Below are positions 54,801 to 64,000 of a stretch of DNA of 64,000 bases, one piece after another. Made by a program: the position numbers and the translations under genes. The DNA is taken from positions 1 to 64,000 of the forward strand of contig NZ_WNKY01000009.1 in assembly GCF_009720825.1 (NCBI RefSeq). Reading direction: 5' to 3'. Numbering within the stretch: position 1 is the stretch's first letter; every line of letters starts with the position of its first letter. Below the pieces are notes generated by a model. It searched no databases. It saw only the letters and a program-made list of their open reading frames with translations, and was not told the DNA's origin. The DNA is from Duganella radicis. GTDB taxonomy: Bacteria; Pseudomonadota; Gammaproteobacteria; Burkholderiales; Burkholderiaceae_D.

Positions 54801-57800
54801 ATGAAACATCTTAAGAAAACGGCCATCGCATTAGGCGTAGTACAAATGACGATGATGCTGAGCGGCGCAGCCGTGGCCCAGACGACTGAAGTCCCTAAAT
54901 CCGACGTTGCCGCTGAACCGGTAGCGGTGGTGGTGACCGGTCAGCGCGCGGCGCTGCAATCGGCACAGAAGATCAAACAGAACTCCGACGAAATCGTTGA
55001 CTCCATCGTCGCCGAGGACATGGGCAAGCTGCCCGACCGTTCGGTGACCGAGGTGCTGCAACGCGTGGTCGGCGTGACCATCGACCGCACCATGGCCAAG
55101 GGCGACCCGGAACACTTCTCGGTGGAAGGTTCCGGCGTGTCGATTCGTGGCCTGAGCTATGTGCGTTCCGAGTTGAACGGCCGCGATTCGTTCTCGGCCA
55201 ACGGCGGCCGCTCGCTGAACTTTGAAGACGTGCCGCCGGAGCTGGTGGCGGGCGTCGACATTTACAAGAACCCATCGGCGGAGCAGATCGAAGGCGCCGT
55301 CGGCGGCCTGGTGAACCTGCGTACCGCCATGCCGTTCGATTACAAAGGCTTCAAGGCCGCCATCTCGGCCGACCGCACCTGGTCGGAACTGAAGAAGGGC
55401 AAGACCTCGCCGTCGTATTCCGGCCTGGTGTCCAACCGCTGGAAAACGCCGATCGGTGAAGTGGGCGCCTTGCTGGACCTGGCCTACTCGGAAAGCGGCA
55501 CCCGTACCGACGCGTTCCAGGTCGAGCCTTACTATCCGCTGAAAGACGCCAAGGGCAATTCGGTCTTCGTACCGAAGGGCGCGCAATGGCGTACGCTGGA
55601 ATTCAACCGCAAGCGCGAAGGTGCTTACGGCGCGCTGCAATGGAAAAAGGATGACTGGTCCAGCAGCCTGACCTACTTCAAATCGAAGTATGAGATGCAA
55701 TGGGACGAGCAGGCGATCTTCGCCCAGTCCAGCCCATATAACATCAAGGTTTCGCCGGACGCCACCTTCAATTCCAAGGGCGCGCTGCTGACCGGCACCC
55801 TGACCGATCCGACCGATGGTGGCATCAACTTCGGCGACGATACCCGTACCTCCAACCGCAAGTCCGACACCACCGACATTTCGTGGAACCTGCGCTGGCG
55901 TCATGACAGCTGGACCGTCACCACCGACCTGCAACGCATCAAGGCCAAAACCCACAGCGTCGACTCCACCGTCGCCACCGGCGTGACCATGCCGAGCGAA
56001 ACGCTGGACCTGACCGGCAGCGTGCCAAAGATCCTGTTCACCGATGCTGGCCGCGCTTACCTGGCCGATCCAAAGAACTACTACTGGGCGTTCACGATGG
56101 AACACCTGGACAAGAGCGAAGCGAATGAAACCGCGTGGAAGACCGACGTCAAATACGACTTCGATCACCCAGTGCTGCGCGACGTGCGTTTCGGCGTGCG
56201 CCTGACCGATCGCGATGCGGTGACCCAGAACTCCAACCCAAGCTACAACTGGTCCGCTATCTCCCAGCCTTGGCAGGTCGGCTGGAACATCAGCGGCCTG
56301 GCGTCGCTGGGCGATCCTCGCTTCAGCGGCAACACCAACGTCCACACCTTCAACAACTTCTTCAACGGCGGCGTATCCGTGCCGGCCGTGGTGTTCCCGA
56401 ACGTCTCGCTGGCGCAAGGCTACCCGGCCAGCTACGCCCAGTTGCACACCTATCACGATATCCTGTGCCGAGAGGTCAGCCCTACTAACTCGTGCGACCC
56501 GTGGAAGCCGGCCACCTTCGGCGCCGACAACTATGCCGGCACCAACGACCAATCGGAAAAGACCAAGGCCATGTACGGCCAACTGCGCTTCGGCTGGGAT
56601 GATCTGAAATATCCGGTCGACGGTAACATCGGCGTGCGTTATGTGAAGACTGACAGCACTGCGCGCGGCTACACCGTGTTCACCTCGACCGCACCAACCG
56701 GCGGCACGATGGTGGGCGTGCCGGTGCCGAACATCGCGCCGTTCGCGCAAGTGAAGGATTACGAGAACGACTACCACAACGTGCTGCCTAGCCTGAACCT
56801 GCGCATGAAAGCCAGCGACACGCTGCAGTTCCGTTTGGCCCTCGCCTCGGCGCTGTCGCGTCCCGACTTCACGCAGCTGCAGGGCTACACCGAGTTGTCG
56901 GAATCGGCCAACAGCTCGACCAATACCGCCACCGGCGTCACCACCGTCAACAGCGTGAGCCTGACCGGTAAGGGTTCGGGCAATCCGTTGCTGCGTCCTA
57001 CCACCTCCAAGCAGCTCGACCTGACTGCGGAATGGTACTTCGCACCTACCGGCTCGGTCACGCTGGCGTTGTTCAACAAACGCCTGAAGGATATCGTGGT
57101 CAACCAGACCTATATCCAGCAACTGCCTGACACCGCCGGCAAACTGCATGATTTCGTGGTTACCGGTCCGGTCAACGGCGCCAAGGGCCATGCCCGCGGC
57201 TTCGAGCTGGCTTATCAGCAGTACTTCGACAAGCTGCCTGGCGCATGGTCCGGCCTGGGCCTGCAAGCCAACTTCACCTTCGTGGACAGCAAGCGCGATC
57301 TGTACAAGCCTGTCTATCAGAAGTACTGCTCGGGCGGGAACACTGCTGACAACGTCAACCTGAACCTGAACGGTTGCGATACCGATGGCACCACCTTCGG
57401 CAACCTGCCGCTTGAAAACCTGTCGCGCCAGACCTACAACCTGGCCCTGTTGTACGATAAAGGCCCGATTTCGGCACGCCTGGCTTACAACTGGCGTTCG
57501 AAGGCCCTGCAAGCGGTCAACGTGAACGGCACACAAGGCACGGACGGCCTGGATTCCAATCCAGCCAGCCCGACCTACGGCCAGCACGTTATCGCCTGGG
57601 GCCTGCCTACCTGGTCGGATGCTTACGGCCAGCTGGATGCGTCGATGTTCTACAAGTTCACCGACAAGCTGCAACTGGGCCTGGAAGCGCAGAACCTGAC
57701 CGATGCGACCTACAAACAGCTGATGCAGCAAAATATCGGTATGATGGGTCGCGCGTGGTTCAAGACCGGCCGTCGCGTCGTCGCAAAACTGAGCTATGAC

Positions 57801-57806
57801 TTTTAA
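54801..57806 (+). CDS. TonB-dependent receptor (oligosaccharide uptake)
   Basis: The 1001-residue precursor has a signal peptide (about residues 1-26), a TonB-box-like segment (VAVVVTGQRAALQSAQKIKQ), a plug domain (DEIVDSIVAEDMGKLPDRSV, then VSIRGLSYVRSELNGRD) and a 22-strand barrel ending in a C-terminal Phe (AKLSYDF). The plug signature places it in the Xanthomonas/Caulobacter TonB-receptor group used for plant polysaccharides. GGAGAGCGTAG precedes the ATG. It heads an operon of GH35, GH31, GH39 and GH95 genes, so xyloglucan oligosaccharides are the likely cargo. Confidence 0.93.
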   Translation: MKHLKKTAIALGVVQMTMMLSGAAVAQTTEVPKSDVAAEPVAVVVTGQRAALQSAQKIKQNSDEIVDSIVAEDMGKLPDRSVTEVLQRVVGVTIDRTMAKGDPEHFSVEGSGVSIRGLSYVRSELNGRDSFSANGGRSLNFEDVPPELVAGVDIYKNPSAEQIEGAVGGLVNLRTAMPFDYKGFKAAISADRTWSELKKGKTSPSYSGLVSNRWKTPIGEVGALLDLAYSESGTRTDAFQVEPYYPLKDAKGNSVFVPKGAQWRTLEFNRKREGAYGALQWKKDDWSSSLTYFKSKYEMQWDEQAIFAQSSPYNIKVSPDATFNSKGALLTGTLTDPTDGGINFGDDTRTSNRKSDTTDISWNLRWRHDSWTVTTDLQRIKAKTHSVDSTVATGVTMPSETLDLTGSVPKILFTDAGRAYLADPKNYYWAFTMEHLDKSEANETAWKTDVKYDFDHPVLRDVRFGVRLTDRDAVTQNSNPSYNWSAISQPWQVGWNISGLASLGDPRFSGNTNVHTFNNFFNGGVSVPAVVFPNVSLAQGYPASYAQLHTYHDILCREVSPTNSCDPWKPATFGADNYAGTNDQSEKTKAMYGQLRFGWDDLKYPVDGNIGVRYVKTDSTARGYTVFTSTAPTGGTMVGVPVPNIAPFAQVKDYENDYHNVLPSLNLRMKASDTLQFRLALASALSRPDFTQLQGYTELSESANSSTNTATGVTTVNSVSLTGKGSGNPLLRPTTSKQLDLTAEWYFAPTGSVTLALFNKRLKDIVVNQTYIQQLPDTAGKLHDFVVTGPVNGAKGHARGFELAYQQYFDKLPGAWSGLGLQANFTFVDSKRDLYKPVYQKYCSGGNTADNVNLNLNGCDTDGTTFGNLPLENLSRQTYNLALLYDKGPISARLAYNWRSKALQAVNVNGTQGTDGLDSNPASPTYGQHVIAWGLPTWSDAYGQLDASMFYKFTDKLQLGLEAQNLTDATYKQLMQQNIGMMGRAWFKTGRRVVAKLSYDF

Positions 57807-57824
57807 TTGAAAGGTTCTATCTAG

Positions 57825-59468
57825 ATGAAGAAATCCGCCCGCCAGCTTGTTACCTCCCTCAGTTTTTTGATGGCCGCAGCTGGCGCGGCGGCCGCCGACA
57901 TCCCTCAGATAGTGAAGAAGGACGGCCGTTTCGCCTTGATGGTGGACGGCGCGCCCTTCGTCATCCTCGGCGGACAAGCGCAGAATTCCAGTAATTACCC
58001 GCTGGCCCTGAACAAGGTCTTCGCGGCGATCAAGGACATGAACGCCAACACCCTCGAAATCCCGGTGGCCTGGGAGCAGGTCGAGCAGGTGGAAGGCAAA
58101 TTCGATTTCAGCTACGTCGACACGCTGGTCGCCGAAGCACGCAAGAATAAAGTGAAACTGGTGCTGCTGTGGTTCGGCACCTGGAAGAACACCGGCGCCA
58201 ACTACGCGCCGGAGTGGGTCAAGTTCAACAACGCGCGCTTCCCGCGCATCGTCTCCAAGGATGGCAAGATCACTTACTGCCTGTCGCCGCAAGGCGAAGA
58301 GACGCTGAAGGCCGACAAGAAGGCTTTCGTTGAGCTGATGAAGCACATCAAGAAGATCGACGAGGCACAACGCACCGTCATCATGGTGCAGGTCGAGAAT
58401 GAAGTCGGCACCTACGGTTTCGCGCGCGACTACGCGCCGAAGGCGGAGGCGCTGTTCAATCAGCCGGTGCCGCAAGTGGTGCTGGACCATAAAAAATCGC
58501 CGGTGGCGCTCGCCAAAACCGGCACCTGGAAGCAGGTCTACGGCGACTACGCCGACGAGTACTTCCACGCTTACTCCATCGCCAGCTATATCGAGGAAAT
58601 CGCCAAGGCTGGCCGCGCGGTCTACAACCTGCCGATGTACGTGAATAACGCGCTGCGCGATCCGCTGGAAAGCCCGGTCAAGCCGTGGAAGGAAAACTTC
58701 GCCAGCGGCGGCCCGACCTATGATGTGATCGATATCTACCGCGCCGCCGCGCCGCATATCGATTTCGCCGGTCCGGATATCTATGGTCCGGATTCGAAGA
58801 AGTTCACCGCCACGCTGAATCACTTCCAGCGCCCGGACAATCCGCTGATGGTGCCGGAGATGAGCAACGCCTCCGAGTACGTGCGCTACACCTGGCTGGT
58901 GCTGGGCCGCGGCGCCATCGGCTTCTCGCCGTTCGGCATCGACTACGCGGACTACAGCAATTTCCCGCTCGGCCACAAAGCCACCGACAAGACCATGGTG
59001 GAACCGTTCGGCAAAATCTACGCCGCCTTCCGCCCGATGGAACGCCAGTGGGCCAAGTGGGCGTTTGAAGGCCGCACCTACGGCGTGGCCGAAGGCGACG
59101 ACCGCCAGCCGCAAACCGTGGACATGAAGGGCTGGAAGGCCACCATCTCGTTCCGCGAGTGGCAGTTCGGCGAGCGCGAATATTTTAAAGACATCAAGGA
59201 CCTGCCGGCCGGCACCGAGAAGCCGAACGGCGGCGCCGCGATCGCGCAGATTGGCGACAATGAATTCATCATCATCGGCCAGCGTGCGCGCGTGAAGATC
59301 GACCATGCCGAAGGCAAGCCGTCGATGTGGGCGCGCGTGGAAGAGGGCTATTACGACGCTTCCGGCAAATGGATCATGGAACGTAACTGGAACGGCGATC
59401 AAACCGACTATGGCCTCAACCTGACCGGCAATCCGGTCGTGTTGAAGGTTAAACTCGGTACTTATTAA
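57825..59468 (+). CDS. GH35 beta-galactosidase (DUF5597)
   Basis: The 547-residue precursor has a signal peptide (SLSFLMAAAGAAAA). The GH35 TIM barrel has VQVENEVGTYG (acid/base Glu near residue 191) and LMVPEMSNASEY (nucleophile Glu near 345), and a C-terminal DUF5597 domain. The same domain pair occurs in the xyloglucan-active Cellvibrio enzyme Bgl35A. It probably removes galactose from xyloglucan oligosaccharides in the periplasm. It follows the receptor gene by 18 bases. Confidence 0.9.
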   Translation: MKKSARQLVTSLSFLMAAAGAAAADIPQIVKKDGRFALMVDGAPFVILGGQAQNSSNYPLALNKVFAAIKDMNANTLEIPVAWEQVEQVEGKFDFSYVDTLVAEARKNKVKLVLLWFGTWKNTGANYAPEWVKFNNARFPRIVSKDGKITYCLSPQGEETLKADKKAFVELMKHIKKIDEAQRTVIMVQVENEVGTYGFARDYAPKAEALFNQPVPQVVLDHKKSPVALAKTGTWKQVYGDYADEYFHAYSIASYIEEIAKAGRAVYNLPMYVNNALRDPLESPVKPWKENFASGGPTYDVIDIYRAAAPHIDFAGPDIYGPDSKKFTATLNHFQRPDNPLMVPEMSNASEYVRYTWLVLGRGAIGFSPFGIDYADYSNFPLGHKATDKTMVEPFGKIYAAFRPMERQWAKWAFEGRTYGVAEGDDRQPQTVDMKGWKATISFREWQFGEREYFKDIKDLPAGTEKPNGGAAIAQIGDNEFIIIGQRARVKIDHAEGKPSMWARVEEGYYDASGKWIMERNWNGDQTDYGLNLTGNPVVLKVKLGTY

Positions 59469-59482
59469 AAAACGGAGACACT

Positions 59483-62356
59483 ATGCGTATCAAGACGATC
59501 GCCCATGCAGCCGCCTGCGTGGCTGTGATGGCGGCCGGCCACAGCGTGGCAGGCAGCTTTGAAAAGACCGCCACCGGCGTGGTGGTCAAGCCTGACAGCG
59601 GCGCCGCCAAAGAGGTGCGCCTGGAGGTCATGGCCGACAATATCATTCACGTGGTGAAGCTAGACCAGGCGGGCAAGTCGCTGACCCCATCGCTGATGAC
59701 CGTGGCCGCACCTGTTAGCGGTAACTTCTCGGTCAGCGCAACGGGCAAGGACAAGGTCACGCTGAAGGCGAAGAAGATCTCGGTGGCGGTGTCGCTGGCC
59801 ACCGGCCAGGTGCAGTTCTTTAACGCCGCCGGCAAGGCTTTCCTGACGCAGCAGGCCGAGAGCATGGCGCCGACGTCGGTGGACGGCAAGCCGTTCCTGG
59901 CGGTGAAGCAGGGCTTCAACTACGGCACCAGGGACGCCTTCTACGGCCTGGGCCAGCACCAGAATCACCAGATGAACCTCAACGGCGAAGACGTGCTGCT
60001 GATGCAGCACAATATGGCGATTGCCGTGCCGTTCGTGGTCTCGGATAAAAACTACGGCGTCCTGTGGGATAACAATTCGATCTCGCGTTTCGGCGACAGC
60101 AAGCCCTATGCGTGGCTGAGCCGCGACCTGCAACTGACCGATGCCGACGGCAAGGCCGGCGGCCTGACGGCGCGCTACTACGTCGGCGACAAGCTGGTGT
60201 TCACGCGTCAGGAAAAGGACATCGCCTACCAGTACCTGAAGGACGTGGCCGAGAACTGGCCGAAGGATAAAGTCGATCCTAAAGCGGCGGACCTCAAGGT
60301 CGTATGGGAAGGCACGATGGCGTCGCCGAAAGCGGGCGTGCACAAGATGCAGCTGTACTCGTCGGACTACGCAAAGCTGTCTGTCGACGGCAAGGAGATC
60401 ATGGATGTGTGGCGCCAAGGCTGGAACCCGTGGTATCACAATTTTGAAGTGAAGTTCGAAGCCAACAAGCCGGTCAAGCTGCATCTGGAATGGAAGCCGA
60501 GCGGCGGCATGGTGGCCATGACCCACAACGACCCGTTGCCGGAAGCGGAGCGCCATTCGCTGACCTTCTCGTCGGAAGTCGCGCAGAGCATCAACTACTA
60601 CGTCATCAATGGCGAGAACATCGACAACGTCATCGCCGGTTACCACCACCTGACCGGGCAGGCGCCGATGATGCCGAAGTGGGCTTACGGCTTCTGGCAA
60701 TCGCGCCAGCGTTATGAGACGCAGGAGCAACTGCTGGGCGTATTGCGCGAGTACCGCAAGCGTGGCTGGCCGGTCGACAACATGGTGCAGGACTGGTTCT
60801 ACTGGCCGGAAAACGGCTGGGGCTCGCATGACTTCGACAAGGCGCGCTTCCCTGACGCGAAAGCCATGGTGGATGAAGTCCACAAGGCCAATGCGCGCAT
60901 CATGATTTCGATCTGGGGCAAGTTCTACTCCAACACCGACAACTACAAGGAGCTGGAGGCGAAAGGTCACATGTGGACCAAGAACGTCGAAGACGGCGCC
61001 CTGGACTGGGTTGGCCCTGGCTACAAGAACAGCCACTATTCGCCGTATGCGCCGGAAGCGCGCGACATCTACTATCGCCAGATGAAACCGAAGCTGGTGG
61101 ACCTGGGCTTCGATGCGTGGTGGATGGATAACACCGAGCCGGACGTGCTGTCCAACACCCGTCCCGCCGATTTCAAGAAGCTGATCGGCCCGACCATTTA
61201 CGGTGGCGGCGAGATCACCTTCAATCCGTATAGCCTGGTGCATACGGAAGGCTTCTACCAGCACCTGAAGAAGGATCAGCCGGAGAAGCGCCAGTTCATC
61301 CTGTCGCGCTCCGGCTTTGCCGGCATCCAGCGCAATGGCACCGCGGTGTGGAGCGGCGACACGGCCAGCCGCTGGAACAATCTGTATGACCAGATCTCGG
61401 CCGGCGTGAGCATCTCCATGTCGGGCATCGCCAACTGGACGCACGATATCGGCGGCTATGCGCAAGAGACCCGCTTCCAGGTAGGCGACGTCGGTTCGGC
61501 GCAGGAGAATCGCAGCACCGGCATCAAGCAGGGCAATCCGGAAGACATCAAGGAATGGCGCGAGCTGAATCTGCGCTGGTTCCAGTTCGGCGCGTTCTCG
61601 CCGCTGTTCCGTTCCCACGGCGAGGTGGTGAAGCGCGAGATTCACGAGATTTCGCCGGAAGGTTCGCCGATGCGCGAATCGATGGTCTGGTATGACCAGC
61701 TGCGCTATCGCCTGATGCCTTATATTTACTCGGCCGCCGCCGACATCCACTACCAATCCGGCGCCATTATGCGCGGCCTGGTGATGGACTTCCCGAACGA
61801 CGAAGCGGTCAAGGACATCAAGGACCAATACCTGTTCGGCCGCAGCATGCTGGTGGCGCCGGTGTACACCTACGGCGCACGCGAACGTAGTGTCTACATG
61901 CCGAAGGGCGCGAACTGGTATGACTTCTACACCGGTGAGCTGCACAAAGGCGGCAGCACGGCCACCATCAAGGCGCCGGAAACCCGCATGCCTGTGTTGG
62001 TGAAGGCTGGCGCCATCCTGCCGATGGGGCCTGTGACGCAGTACGTGGACGAGAAGCCGGATGCGCCGATCACGCTGAACATCTACACTGGCGCGGACGG
62101 CAAGTTCACGCTGTATGAAGACGACGGCGTCAGCGAGGCTTATCAGCGCGGCGAGGCTAGTCGCATCCCGTTCAGCTACAACGACAAGACCGGCGTCGTG
62201 ACCATCGGCGACCGCTCCGGTCAGTACAAGGGCATGGTGGCCAAGCGCCAGTTCAAGGTACGCTTCATCAAGCCCGGCGTTTCGAGCACGGACAATTTCG
62301 ACGCGGCTGACAAGGTGGTCAGCTACGAAGGCAAATCCATCACGGTGAAAAAATGA
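59483..62356 (+). CDS. GH31 alpha-xylosidase with inserted PA14 domain
   Basis: The 957-residue precursor has a signal peptide, an N-terminal beta-sandwich, and a PA14 domain at about residues 225-365 (VVWEGTMASPKAGVHKMQLY, SVDGKEIMDVWRQGWNPWYH). The GH31 barrel has DAWWMDNTEPDVLS (nucleophile Asp near 549) and WSGDTASRWNNL (acid/base Asp near 625). PA14 in this position is typical of xyloglucan-specific alpha-xylosidases such as Cellvibrio Xyl31A. GGAGACACT precedes the ATG. Its stop overlaps the GH39 ATG (ATGA). Confidence 0.92.
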   Translation: MRIKTIAHAAACVAVMAAGHSVAGSFEKTATGVVVKPDSGAAKEVRLEVMADNIIHVVKLDQAGKSLTPSLMTVAAPVSGNFSVSATGKDKVTLKAKKISVAVSLATGQVQFFNAAGKAFLTQQAESMAPTSVDGKPFLAVKQGFNYGTRDAFYGLGQHQNHQMNLNGEDVLLMQHNMAIAVPFVVSDKNYGVLWDNNSISRFGDSKPYAWLSRDLQLTDADGKAGGLTARYYVGDKLVFTRQEKDIAYQYLKDVAENWPKDKVDPKAADLKVVWEGTMASPKAGVHKMQLYSSDYAKLSVDGKEIMDVWRQGWNPWYHNFEVKFEANKPVKLHLEWKPSGGMVAMTHNDPLPEAERHSLTFSSEVAQSINYYVINGENIDNVIAGYHHLTGQAPMMPKWAYGFWQSRQRYETQEQLLGVLREYRKRGWPVDNMVQDWFYWPENGWGSHDFDKARFPDAKAMVDEVHKANARIMISIWGKFYSNTDNYKELEAKGHMWTKNVEDGALDWVGPGYKNSHYSPYAPEARDIYYRQMKPKLVDLGFDAWWMDNTEPDVLSNTRPADFKKLIGPTIYGGGEITFNPYSLVHTEGFYQHLKKDQPEKRQFILSRSGFAGIQRNGTAVWSGDTASRWNNLYDQISAGVSISMSGIANWTHDIGGYAQETRFQVGDVGSAQENRSTGIKQGNPEDIKEWRELNLRWFQFGAFSPLFRSHGEVVKREIHEISPEGSPMRESMVWYDQLRYRLMPYIYSAAADIHYQSGAIMRGLVMDFPNDEAVKDIKDQYLFGRSMLVAPVYTYGARERSVYMPKGANWYDFYTGELHKGGSTATIKAPETRMPVLVKAGAILPMGPVTQYVDEKPDAPITLNIYTGADGKFTLYEDDGVSEAYQRGEASRIPFSYNDKTGVVTIGDRSGQYKGMVAKRQFKVRFIKPGVSSTDNFDAADKVVSYEGKSITVKK

Positions 62357-63894
62357 AGACTTCCGTTGCATTGTTTTTGATAGCGTTGGCGGGCATCGCC
62401 AACGCTGCCGATGTGCGCCACATCGTGGTGGATGCCGCCGCGCCTACCACGCCGCGCGATCGCTTTGCCGACCTGTCGGTGGGTTCGGACTATCCGGGCA
62501 CGCTGATTCGCGATGACAGCCTGGCGCAGCTGAAGATTGCGCGCGATGAACTGGGTTTCCGCTACATCCGCTTCCACGCCATCTTCCACGACGTGCTGGG
62601 CACGTACAAGGAAGTGGACGGCAAACCGGTGTACGACTGGACCAAGCTCGATTACCTGTACGACAGCCTGTTGAAGATGGGCGTGAAGCCGTTCGTGGAA
62701 CTGGGCTTTACGCCACTGGCCATGCGCAGCTCGGACCTGAGCATCTTCTACTGGAAGGGCAATACCTCGCACCCGGACCCGAAGAAATGGGCAGCGCTCA
62801 TCGACGCGTTTGTCCGCCATGTGCAGGAACGCTATGGCAAAGAGGAAGTGCGCTCGTGGTTCTTCGAGGTGTGGAACGAGCCTAACCTGGACGGTTTCTG
62901 GGAGAAGGCGGATCAGAAGGTGTACTTCGAACTGTTCGATATCACCTCGCGCACCATCAAGGCCATCGATCCTGCGCTGCGCGTGGGCGGACCTTCGACC
63001 GCTGGTGCGGCCTGGGTGCCGGAATTCCTGGCGCATGCCAAGCAATCCGGCTCGGTGGTGGACTTCGTCACCACGCACACCTATGGCGTGGATGGCGGCT
63101 TCCTCGACGAGAATGGCAAGGACGACACCAAGCTGTCGCCATCGCCGGACGCCATCGTGGGCGACGTGCGCAAGGTGCGCAATGAGATGAAGGCGGCCGG
63201 CCATCCCGACATGCCGCTGTATTTCACGGAGTGGAGCACCAGCTACACGCCGCGTGATCCGGTGCACGACTCGTATATGAGCGCGCCGTACATTCTCAGC
63301 AAGCTGAAAGCGACCGAAGGCATCGTGCAGGGCATGAGCTACTGGACCTATAGCGACTTGTTCGAGGAACCGGGTCCTCCGACCGCGCCGTTCGAAGGCG
63401 GCTTTGGTTTGATGAATCCGCAGGGCATTCGCAAGCCGTCCTGGTTCGCCTACAAGTATCTGAATCAGCTGGGCAATGAGGCGGTCAAGACTGCCGATGC
63501 GCAGAGCTATGCGGCCAAGGATGGCCGTGGCGTGCAGGTGCTGGCGTGGGATTTCCAGACGCCGAAGCAGGGCCGCAGCAATCGCGGTTTCTACACCACG
63601 GTGCAGCCGACGCGCGATGGTGCGCCGGTCAGCGTCGATCTGAAAGGTTTGAAGCCGGGGGCCTACACGGTCAGCGTTTATCGCACCGGCTTTGAGGCGA
63701 ATGATGCGCATACGGCGTACCTGAAAATGGGTTCGCCGAAGACGCTGACGCCGAAAGAGATCGAGCGTTTGCAGGCCCTGACCATGGATCGCCCGCAGAA
63801 CAGCACGGTGCGCGTACCGGCTTCCGGTTCCGCATCGGTGAAGGTAAAGATGCGCGTCAACGACGTGGTGCTGATCAAGATTAATCCGCAATGA
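62353..63894 (+). CDS. GH39 glycoside hydrolase (beta-xylosidase-like)
   Basis: The 513-residue precursor has a signal peptide (SVALFLIALAGIANA). The barrel has WFFEVWNEPNLDGFW (acid/base Glu near 175) and LYFTEWSTSYTP (nucleophile Glu near 293), followed by a C-terminal beta domain. GH39 members are mainly beta-xylosidases, some alpha-L-iduronidases or arabinosidases; context favours xylose release. Its start overlaps the GH31 stop and its stop overlaps the GH95 ATG, both as ATGA. Confidence 0.88.
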   Translation: MKTSVALFLIALAGIANAADVRHIVVDAAAPTTPRDRFADLSVGSDYPGTLIRDDSLAQLKIARDELGFRYIRFHAIFHDVLGTYKEVDGKPVYDWTKLDYLYDSLLKMGVKPFVELGFTPLAMRSSDLSIFYWKGNTSHPDPKKWAALIDAFVRHVQERYGKEEVRSWFFEVWNEPNLDGFWEKADQKVYFELFDITSRTIKAIDPALRVGGPSTAGAAWVPEFLAHAKQSGSVVDFVTTHTYGVDGGFLDENGKDDTKLSPSPDAIVGDVRKVRNEMKAAGHPDMPLYFTEWSTSYTPRDPVHDSYMSAPYILSKLKATEGIVQGMSYWTYSDLFEEPGPPTAPFEGGFGLMNPQGIRKPSWFAYKYLNQLGNEAVKTADAQSYAAKDGRGVQVLAWDFQTPKQGRSNRGFYTTVQPTRDGAPVSVDLKGLKPGAYTVSVYRTGFEANDAHTAYLKMGSPKTLTPKEIERLQALTMDRPQNSTVRVPASGSASVKVKMRVNDVVLIKINPQ

Positions 63895-64000
63895 AGCTGC
63901 TCGCCCTGGCATTGGTAGCCGCCAGCGCGGCTGCCGCACCGGATATGACCTTGCGTTACTCCCAGCCGGCCACGGATTGGGAGAAGGAGGCGCTCCCGAT
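63891..64000 (+). CDS. GH95 alpha-L-fucosidase, N-terminal fragment
   Basis: Only the first 36 codons are in the window. A signal peptide (MKLLALALVAASAAAA) precedes LRYSQPATDWEKEALP, which is the conserved beginning of GH95 alpha-1,2-L-fucosidases. Such an enzyme would remove fucose from fucosylated xyloglucan. The start overlaps the GH39 stop. The 3' end lies outside the window. Confidence 0.72.
   Translation, partial: MKLLALALVAASAAAAPDMTLRYSQPATDWEKEALP

Noticed and set aside
54831..59402. 1523-residue open frame opposite the TonB receptor and GH35 genes
   Set aside because: It is a mirror frame of two clear genes with typical antisense composition and no recognisable motif.

Overview
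The window looks like the chromosome of a betaproteobacterium of the Oxalobacteraceae (Duganella, Massilia or Janthinobacterium type). The reasons are high GC with strong G/C third-position bias, the gene order rluB-rimP-nusA-infB-rbfA-truB-typA, a DUF3141 (PHA-synthase-like) protein, a PEP-CTERM protein, and a TonB-receptor-based polysaccharide locus. The genus is an inference from gene content, not from a database search.

Bases 1-10350 carry the translation and transcription operon. Its rimP end has a strong sigma70 promoter, a structured leader and an intrinsic terminator in front of rimP. Bases 10460-27230 are mostly core: a DUF3141 protein, a GNAT acetyltransferase, an XRE-cupin regulator, a GntR/ABC exporter operon, dusA, a chemoreceptor, two tandem TonB-C-domain periplasmic proteins, a Tyr/Pro-rich lipoprotein, tRNA-His, an operon of a YqhA-like membrane protein with class I fumarase and glutamate racemase, acetyl-CoA synthetase, and tRNA-Ser(GGA).

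An island of about 10 kb is integrated at the 3' end of tRNA-Ser (27135-27225) and ends at an imperfect copy of that end at 37195-37212. It is visibly AT-richer than its surroundings. It encodes a tyrosine integrase, an AlpA-like regulator, a filamentous-phage-like replication protein, a C39-like cysteine peptidase, an XRE repressor and a secreted protein. At its right end lies a very AT-rich divergent cargo: a Pol-beta-type nucleotidyltransferase translationally coupled to a small 2H phosphoesterase, facing a protein that fuses an N-terminal 2H phosphoesterase-like domain to an N6-adenine DNA methyltransferase. I do not recognise this trio as a described system; it is the best candidate here for a new defence or nucleic-acid modification or repair module. 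Beyond the right junction lie an array of strong palindromes containing a split inverted copy of the tRNA-Ser end, a SLATT-like two-TM protein with a coupled 57-residue protein that is too short for usual ORF lists, a Panacea (DUF4065) antitoxin-like gene with a two-TM partner, and a secreted hypothetical protein.

From 40365 core-like genes resume: two tandem uridine kinases and a hybrid histidine kinase. From 44136 to the end is a xyloglucan/xyloside utilisation locus: an MFS transporter with GH43, a PEP-CTERM protein, an SGNH esterase joined to a GH74 xyloglucanase across an A9 frameshift, a XylR-type activator, a xylose-dehydrogenase-like SDR, XylF, a TonB-dependent receptor, then GH35, GH31 (with PA14), GH39 and the start of a GH95 fucosidase. 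In this model GH74 and the esterase cut and deacetylate xyloglucan outside, the receptor imports oligosaccharides, GH95/GH35/GH31/GH39 strip fucose, galactose and xylose, and the dehydrogenase starts xylose oxidation. Four copies of a conserved motif lie upstream of four of these units. At three of them the motif overlaps the -35 element of a TTGCGR-N17-CANAAT promoter, which argues for one regulon under the XylR-like protein.
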